This document shows, piece after piece, positions 58,549 to 64,000 of a stretch of DNA of 64,000 nucleotides (the first letter of the stretch is position 1; every line of letters starts with the position of its first letter). Source of the DNA: Paenirhizobium daejeonense (lineage in GTDB: Bacteria; Pseudomonadota; Alphaproteobacteria; Rhizobiales; Rhizobiaceae); NCBI RefSeq assembly GCF_014280875.1, contig NZ_JACLAL010000009.1:1-64000 (forward strand), in the 5' to 3' direction. Below the pieces are notes generated by a model. The model did not search any database. It worked only from the letters and a program-made list of their open reading frames with translations, and was not told the DNA's origin. The position numbers and the translations under genes are program-made.

Positions 58549-61250
58549 TCGCTTTCTCCCATAACGGGCAGTTCGTCCGGCACCGGCATACGGATCGTGA
58601 AAATCGCGCCTGACCGGTCGGAGCGATTGCTGGCCCGGATGGTGCCGCCCATGGCTTCCACGAAGCCGCGGCAGATAGCAAGGCCGAGCCCCGTACCGGC
58701 GCGCACATGATCGCCCTTGCTGACACGGTAGAAATTATCAAAGATCCGCTCGGTATCCTCAGCCGGGATTCCCGACCCTTCGTCGATCACCGAAAGCAGC
58801 ACCGAGCCATTTTCCCGCGAGCCACGTATCTCGATCGCCGTTTCATCCGGGGCATATTTGGCGGCATTGTCGATGAGGTTGAAAAGCACCTGTTCGAAAA
58901 GAACCGCATCAACCTTCAGCATCGGCAGATCGGCCGGAATGCTAACGGCGACCTTATGCCGGGAGCTGATCTTCGCGGCCCTTTTCAAAGCCGTGCCGAC
59001 GATATCGCCGACGAAGTGAAAGGCGTAATTCGGCTCCATCGCGCCGGAACCGATGCGCGTCATGTCGAGCAGGTTGGCAATGAAGCGGTTCAACCGCTCG
59101 GATTCGTCGATGACGGTCGAAAGCAGTTCACCCCGCGCCTCTTCCGACAGACTGCCGCCGAAGTCCTTGAGCGTACCTGCCGAGCCCATGATCGCGGCAA
59201 GCGGCGTCTTGAGGTCGTGCGAGATGGAGGTGAGGAGAGCGGTGCGCAGCCGGTCCGTCTCGGCCGCAAGCTTCGCCTTGTCGACATCGGAAACAAGCTG
59301 GATGCGCTCGATGGCAAGTGCCGCCTGATCGGCCAGCGCATCGAACAGCCGCTGCTGTTCGGGCGTCAGCAGAGGACCTTGCTTGTCGTTGTCGAGTCCC
59401 ACGACGCCGATGGCCTCGCGTCCCGTTCGCAGCGGCAGATAGAGCCGCTTTGCGCCCGGAAGCGTGTCGGCGGCGCGGCCGGCTGGGCGGTTGTGCTCCC
59501 AGGCCCATTTGGCGGCAGCAATATCGGCATCGACAAGCGTATCGTCAGGGGGATAGCCAGCCTTCACGGCAATCGTCCCCTTTTCCGGCAGGAGGATGAC
59601 CACCCGAACCTTCAGCATGGAGGCGATCTGGAATGCTGTCGCCCACAGGACATCGTCCAGCGTGCCGGTCCCTGCGAGCTTCTTCGAGAAAAGATATAGA
59701 TCCTCCGTCGTCCGCGCCCGCTGGCGCGCGGCGACAGCCTGCCGCTGGACGGCCGCGGTCAGGTTCGATGCCACCAGCGCCACGCCGAGGAAGAAGAAGA
59801 GGGCGACAAGGCTTTCTGGGTCTCGGACAGTGAAGGTGTATCGGGGTTCCAGGAAGAAGAAATTGAAGGACATCGCACCGAGCAGCGAAGCATAGAGACC
59901 GGCTCCGAGCCCCCCGCGGATCGCAGCCGCCAGCACCGCCATCAGGAAGACGAGCGCAAGGTTCTGCACCGCGAGCGTCTGATCCAGCAAGATACCGGCA
60001 GCAATCGCGAGCGCGACGAAGATCGTGCTCTTGACATAGGGCTTTATGCGGAACGGTTTCGGCTGCGATGCGGGCTTCATGCCGCGTCGCTGGTCGTTTT
60101 CCTTCGCATCGTTGGAAATCACGTGGACGCTGATATCGCCCGCATGGCGGATCAGGTCATGGGTGACCGAACCCTGCCAGAGCTGGCGCCAACGCGGCTT
60201 GCCCGGCCGCCCGACGACGATATGGGTGAAATTGTTGGCATGGGCATAATCAATGATCTCCCGCGAGACGCGAAGCCCCGGCAGGGTCACCGTCTCCGCT
60301 CCAAGCTGTTCGGCAAGTCGCATGTTGGCGGCGAGCCGGTCCTTGTCCTCTTCGGGAAGATTGATCGATTGCGGTGTTTCGAAATGCAATGCGGCCCAGG
60401 GCGCGCGGAGGCGGTCGGCCTGACGGCGGGCGTAGCGCACGAGGCTCGCGCCGTTCCGGCTGTGATCGAGGCTAACCAGTATTCGCTCGCCCGCCGCCCA
60501 TGGGCCGGAGATCGCATGCGCCTGCATGTGGTTTAGGAGTTGCTCGTCCACCCGCTGCGCGGTTCGCCGCAGCGCAAGCTCGCGAAGCGCCGTGAGATTG
60601 CCCGGCGAGAAGTAGTTCTCGATTGCCCGGCGCGCGGTCGTCGGTACGTAAACCTTGCCGTCCTTCAGGCGCTTGATTAGGTCGTCGGGCGTGAGGTCGA
60701 TGATCTCCACGTCATCGGCGCGATCAATGATCGAGTCCGGTACCGTCTCGCGCACCCGGATGCGGGTGATCTGGGCAACGACGTCGTTCAGGCTCTCGAC
60801 ATGCTGGATGTTGAGAGTCGAATAGACGTCGATGCCTTGTGCCAAGATCTCCTGCACATCCATGTAGCGCTTGGGATGACGGCTGCCGGCAGCGTTCGTA
60901 TGCGCAAGCTCGTCGACGAGGACCAGCGCCGGACGCCGGGCGAGAATGGCGTCGATATCCATTTCCTCGAGATATTGCCCGCGATAGTCGATCCGCTTGC
61001 GCGGGATGATTTCAAATCCGTCGAGAAGCGCCTCGGTTTCCCTGCGACCATGGGTTTCCACGACACCGACAACCACATCGAGACCATCCGCCTTCTGGGC
61101 GCGGCCGGACATCAGCATCTCATAGGTTTTACCCACGCCGGGAGCGGCGCCGAGAAAGATCTTCAGCTTGCCTCGCGTCTCCCGCTCGGCATGCTCCAGC
61201 AATGCATCCGGCGATGGCCTGTTCAGCATTTCGCGAGTGTCGTCCGGCAT
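58545..61250 (-). CDS. kdpD: osmosensitive K+ channel sensor histidine kinase KdpD
   Basis: A 901-residue sensor kinase close to E. coli KdpD in length. The N-terminal KdpD domain has Walker A 'GAAPGVGKTYEM' and 'LVDELAHTNAAGSRHPKR', followed by a Usp-like domain ('ERILVSLDHSRNGASLV' to 'HIVVGRPGKPRW'). Four clustered TM segments occur around residues 400-500, then a GAF-like region, the H-box 'SISHDLKTPLAAIMGSA' (His678) and the ATPase motifs 'LIDNAAKYAP', 'DEGSGIP' and 'GTGLGLAI'. It phosphorylates KdpE under potassium limitation. A strong hairpin separates it from kdpC. Confidence 0.96.
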   Translation of the reverse strand: MPDDTREMLNRPSPDALLEHAERETRGKLKIFLGAAPGVGKTYEMLMSGRAQKADGLDVVVGVVETHGRRETEALLDGFEIIPRKRIDYRGQYLEEMDIDAILARRPALVLVDELAHTNAAGSRHPKRYMDVQEILAQGIDVYSTLNIQHVESLNDVVAQITRIRVRETVPDSIIDRADDVEIIDLTPDDLIKRLKDGKVYVPTTARRAIENYFSPGNLTALRELALRRTAQRVDEQLLNHMQAHAISGPWAAGERILVSLDHSRNGASLVRYARRQADRLRAPWAALHFETPQSINLPEEDKDRLAANMRLAEQLGAETVTLPGLRVSREIIDYAHANNFTHIVVGRPGKPRWRQLWQGSVTHDLIRHAGDISVHVISNDAKENDQRRGMKPASQPKPFRIKPYVKSTIFVALAIAAGILLDQTLAVQNLALVFLMAVLAAAIRGGLGAGLYASLLGAMSFNFFFLEPRYTFTVRDPESLVALFFFLGVALVASNLTAAVQRQAVAARQRARTTEDLYLFSKKLAGTGTLDDVLWATAFQIASMLKVRVVILLPEKGTIAVKAGYPPDDTLVDADIAAAKWAWEHNRPAGRAADTLPGAKRLYLPLRTGREAIGVVGLDNDKQGPLLTPEQQRLFDALADQAALAIERIQLVSDVDKAKLAAETDRLRTALLTSISHDLKTPLAAIMGSAGTLKDFGGSLSEEARGELLSTVIDESERLNRFIANLLDMTRIGSGAMEPNYAFHFVGDIVGTALKRAAKISSRHKVAVSIPADLPMLKVDAVLFEQVLFNLIDNAAKYAPDETAIEIRGSRENGSVLLSVIDEGSGIPAEDTERIFDNFYRVSKGDHVRAGTGLGLAICRGFVEAMGGTIRASNRSDRSGAIFTIRMPVPDELPVMGESE

Positions 61251-61266
61251 AGGTTGAAATCTCTTG

Positions 61267-61308
61267 ATCGTATCGGACGGCTATCGATTGATGGCCGTCC
61301 GATACGAT
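61267..61308 (-). terminator. 15-bp-stem hairpin between kdpC and kdpD
   Basis: ATCGTATCGGACGGC (61267-61281) pairs perfectly with GCCGTCCGATACGAT (61294-61308) around 12 nt. It lies in the 75-nt gap upstream of the kdpD start and downstream of kdpC. There is no T-run. It probably lowers kdpDE expression relative to kdpABC, or marks the 3' end of the transport mRNA. Confidence 0.65.
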
Positions 61309-61325
61309 ATTGCATCTATTTCAAT

Positions 61326-61892
61326 TTATGGATGCGTCTGGTCAAGCGCCAGATTGAGCGCCAGCACGTTCACGACCGGCTCACCGAGGAGACCGAATTC
61401 CCGGTCCTCCACGTGACTGTCGACCACCGCCCGAACCGCCGCCTCGTCCATGCCACGCGCCTTGGCGACACGCGGCACCTGAAAATAGGCAGCTTGCGGC
61501 GAGACATGCGGGTCGAGCCCGCTGCCGGATGCCGTTACGAGATCGATCGGCACTTCCGCATCCGGATTGGTCGCTTTGGCCGCCTCATAGTCGGCCTTGA
61601 CGCGGTCGATCAGCTTGCTGCTGGTCGGACCGAGGTTCGACCCGGAGGAGCCGGCGGCATTGTATCCGTCACCGGCTGCGGAGGGGCGACCGTGAAAGTA
61701 CTTCTCACTGGTGAATGCCTGACCGATCAGCGTCGAGCCGATGACCTGACCATTCTTGTCGACCAGACTGCCATTGGCCTGATGAGGGAAGATCGCCTGT
61801 GCGACCCCTGTCATGGCAAAGGGATAGGCGAGGCCCGTGATAGCCGTGGTGGCGACGAGCAGCACTATGGCCGGACGAAGTTGCTTGAGCAT
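61326..61892 (-). CDS. kdpC: potassium-transporting ATPase KdpC subunit
   Basis: A 188-residue subunit with one N-terminal TM segment (about residues 8-30) and the motifs '[20 protein letters not shown]' and '[20 protein letters not shown]', which is the KdpC signature. It acts as a chaperone-like partner of the KdpB pump. It is 12 nt downstream of kdpB. Confidence 0.96.
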   Translation of the reverse strand: MLKQLRPAIVLLVATTAITGLAYPFAMTGVAQAIFPHQANGSLVDKNGQVIGSTLIGQAFTSEKYFHGRPSAAGDGYNAAGSSGSNLGPTSSKLIDRVKADYEAAKATNPDAEVPIDLVTASGSGLDPHVSPQAAYFQVPRVAKARGMDEAAVRAVVDSHVEDREFGLLGEPVVNVLALNLALDQTHP

Positions 61893-61904
61893 TGTTCTTA
61901 CTCC

Positions 61905-63992
61905 TTAGGCGAGACCGATCGCCGTGATGACGACGTCGATCACCTTGATACCGATGAACGGGACGATGATGCCGCCGACGCCGTAGATGAGCAGGTTGCG
62001 GGAGAGCAGCGCGCCGGCGCCGACCGCCCGGTACTTCACGCCTTTCAGCGACAGCGGGATCAGCGCAATGATGATCAGCGCGTTGAAGATGATTGCCGAC
62101 AGGATGGCGCTCTGCGGCGATGCAAGACCCATGATGTTGAGCACGCCGAGTTGCGGATAGAAGGCCAGGAACATCGCCGGGATGATGGCGAAATACTTGG
62201 CGATGTCGTTGGCGATCGAAAACGTCGTCAGCGCGCCGCGGGTCATGAGAAGCTGCTTGCCAATCTCGACGATCTCGATGAGTTTCGTCGGGTCGCTGTC
62301 GAGGTCCACCATGTTGCCGGCCTCGCGCGCGGCAACCGTACCGGTGTTCATGGCAACGCCGACATCCGCCTGGGCCAGCGCCGGAGCGTCGTTCGTACCG
62401 TCGCCGCACATCGCGACCAGCTTGCCCTTGCCCTGTTCCTCGCGAATGAGCTGCAGCTTGTTTTCCGGAGTCGCCTGGGCGAGAAAATCGTCCACGCCGG
62501 CTTCTGCGGCAATCGCAGCGGCAGTCATCGGGTTGTCACCGGTAATCATGACCGTGCGGATACCCATGCGGCGCAGTTCTGCAAAACGCTCCCGTATGCC
62601 GCCCTTGACGATATCCTTGAGCTGCACGACGCCAAGCAGCTTTCCGTCGCGAACAACGGCAAGCGGGGTGCCTCCTGTCTTGGCGATCTCATCGGCAATC
62701 GACTGCAGTTCATTTAGGATCGAGATATCCGTGCGGACGGCGGTCACGCCGCCTGTTCCCGCACCAAGCGCAACCGAATTGACATAGGAGAGAACGGCGT
62801 CGACCGCGCCTTTACGGATGCTGGAACCGTCGAGATCGACGCCGCTCATGCGCGTCTGGGCGGTGAACGGGACAAAAGTCGCCTTCAGGTTCGCCATGTC
62901 GCGGGCGCGGATACCGTATTTTTCCTTGGCGAGAACGACGATGGAACGTCCCTCCGGCGTTTCGTCCGCAAGAGAAGCAAGCTGGGCGGCATCGGCGAGA
63001 TCCCGCTCGGATACGCCGCGAACCGGATGGAACGCCGTCGCCTGGCGATTGCCGAGCGTGATAGTCCCGGTTTTGTCGAGAAGCAGCGTATCGACGTCAC
63101 CGGCAGCTTCGACAGCGCGGCCCGACATGGCAAGCACGTTGAAGCGCACGAGGCGGTCCATGCCGGCAATGCCGATGGCCGAAAGAAGAGCGCCGATGGT
63201 GGTCGGAATCAGCGTGACGAAGAGGGCGACGAGCACGATGATCGGGATCGAGCCGCCGGCATAGGCTGCAAAGCTCGGAATGGTCGCGGTAGCGAGAACG
63301 AAGATCAGCGTCATGCCGGCAAGCAGGATGTTGAGCGCGATTTCGTTCGGCGTCTTCTGGCGTTCGGCGCCTTCGACGAGCGAGATCATCCGATCGAGGA
63401 AGGTGGAGCCTGCAGCAGCCGTGATGCGGACGCGGATCCAGTCTGAAAGAACCTGCGTACCGCCGGTGACGGCCGAACGGTCGCCGCCGGATTCACGGAT
63501 GACCGGAGCGGATTCGCCGGTTATCGCAGCTTCATTGACCGAAGCGACACCCTCGATCACCTCACCGTCGGACGGAATGATATCGCCGGCCTCGACCAGA
63601 ACGATATCGCCCACCTTGAGGCTCGTGCCCGGTACCATGCTATAGCTGGCGCGGTCACTGCCCGTCAGCAGCTTGGCCTGGGTTTCCGTGCGTGCCTTGC
63701 GCAGCGAGTCCGCCTGGGCCTTGCCGCGGCCCTCGGCGACAGCCTCGGCGAAATTGGCAAAGAGTACGGTGAACCAGAGCCAGAGGTTGATCTGGAAGGA
63801 GAAGCCGAGATTGCCGCCGCCGGTGGCGAGATCGCGGACGAAGAGAACCGTGGTCAGTACCGAAACCACGGCCACGACGAACATGACCGGGTTACGGGCA
63901 AGCGTCCTCGGGTTGAGCTTCTTGAAAGCGGCCCCGATGGCCGGAATAAGGATGCGAGAATCCATGATGCTCGCGGATTTTGCCTGGCTCAT
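61905..63992 (-). CDS. kdpB: potassium-transporting P-type ATPase KdpB
   Basis: A 695-residue P-type ATPase, the energy-coupling subunit of the Kdp high-affinity potassium uptake complex. The phosphorylation site '[14 protein letters not shown]', actuator '[16 protein letters not shown]', '[14 protein letters not shown]' and hinge '[20 protein letters not shown]' are intact. It is complete, with its start 8 nt from the window's right edge. kdpA should lie just beyond. The first 29 residues are polar, as usual. Confidence 0.96.
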   Translation of the reverse strand: MSQAKSASIMDSRILIPAIGAAFKKLNPRTLARNPVMFVVAVVSVLTTVLFVRDLATGGGNLGFSFQINLWLWFTVLFANFAEAVAEGRGKAQADSLRKARTETQAKLLTGSDRASYSMVPGTSLKVGDIVLVEAGDIIPSDGEVIEGVASVNEAAITGESAPVIRESGGDRSAVTGGTQVLSDWIRVRITAAAGSTFLDRMISLVEGAERQKTPNEIALNILLAGMTLIFVLATATIPSFAAYAGGSIPIIVLVALFVTLIPTTIGALLSAIGIAGMDRLVRFNVLAMSGRAVEAAGDVDTLLLDKTGTITLGNRQATAFHPVRGVSERDLADAAQLASLADETPEGRSIVVLAKEKYGIRARDMANLKATFVPFTAQTRMSGVDLDGSSIRKGAVDAVLSYVNSVALGAGTGGVTAVRTDISILNELQSIADEIAKTGGTPLAVVRDGKLLGVVQLKDIVKGGIRERFAELRRMGIRTVMITGDNPMTAAAIAAEAGVDDFLAQATPENKLQLIREEQGKGKLVAMCGDGTNDAPALAQADVGVAMNTGTVAAREAGNMVDLDSDPTKLIEIVEIGKQLLMTRGALTTFSIANDIAKYFAIIPAMFLAFYPQLGVLNIMGLASPQSAILSAIIFNALIIIALIPLSLKGVKYRAVGAGALLSRNLLIYGVGGIIVPFIGIKVIDVVITAIGLA

Positions 63993-64000
63993 AAGAGACT

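Noticed and set aside
60801-62717. 638-codon open frame opposite kdpD, kdpC and kdpB
   Set aside because: It spans three certain genes on the other strand, and its composition is that of a reverse-frame shadow.

Overview
The window looks like part of a rhizobial genome, most likely Rhizobiaceae (Rhizobium, Agrobacterium or Ensifer type). It is GC-rich and densely coded. It carries typical rhizobial items: a DUF992 protein, a 107-bp RIME-like intergenic repeat, a minCDE operon preceded by a perfect CtrA-type box, a pcaR/pcaIJF branch and many ABC importers with LacI, GntR and IclR regulators. In sequenced rhizobia, minCDE and such importer islands often lie on a chromid or megaplasmid rather than the main chromosome. 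That placement is inference: no replication gene, rRNA, tRNA, insertion sequence, prophage or CRISPR array was found here.

Layout. 1-5.5 kb: the 3' part of a DadA-like oxidase, a small secreted Cys/His-rich protein, a Tat-exported multicopper oxidase and a copper P1B ATPase. 5.5-12 kb: a LysR gene broken by one in-frame amber codon, a degenerate alpha/beta-hydrolase, then an RND efflux pair. 12-23.3 kb: a nine-gene leftward operon (sugar ABC importer, two GMC oxidoreductases, an SDR, a Dabb protein, a MOFRL glycerate kinase) with a divergent LacI gene and two matching operators. 23.4-30.7 kb: a second LacI operon (LacI, Gfo/Idh dehydrogenase, CoA-transferase, enoyl-CoA hydratase, aldehyde dehydrogenase) diverging from a DUF993 aldolase-like gene across two perfect operators. 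30.8-37.4 kb: an oligopeptide ABC importer diverging from an M24 peptidase. 37.4-41 kb: pcaF, pcaJ and pcaI, the last step of the beta-ketoadipate pathway, diverging from an IclR regulator.

41-47.3 kb: a VIT/CCC1 metal transporter, a GH25 lipoprotein, a NylB-like serine hydrolase, a DUF992 protein and minCDE. 47.4-52.7 kb: a YtfQRT-YjfF type sugar importer with its own GntR/FCD regulator. 53.1-57.4 kb: an AI-2E family exporter, an Lrp-type regulator, and dadX and dadA for alanine catabolism. 57.4-64 kb: kdpB, kdpC, kdpD and kdpE, followed by an EIIA-Ntr-like PTS gene. kdpA should lie just beyond the right edge.

The clearest candidate for an undescribed system is the LacI / DUF993 / Gfo-Idh / CoA-transferase / hydratase / aldehyde dehydrogenase cluster. 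It looks like a self-contained, substrate-induced pathway that ends in CoA thioesters, but its substrate cannot be read from the sequence. The two-GMC importer operon is the second. A recurring theme is a strong hairpin just 3' of the binding-protein gene in all three importers.
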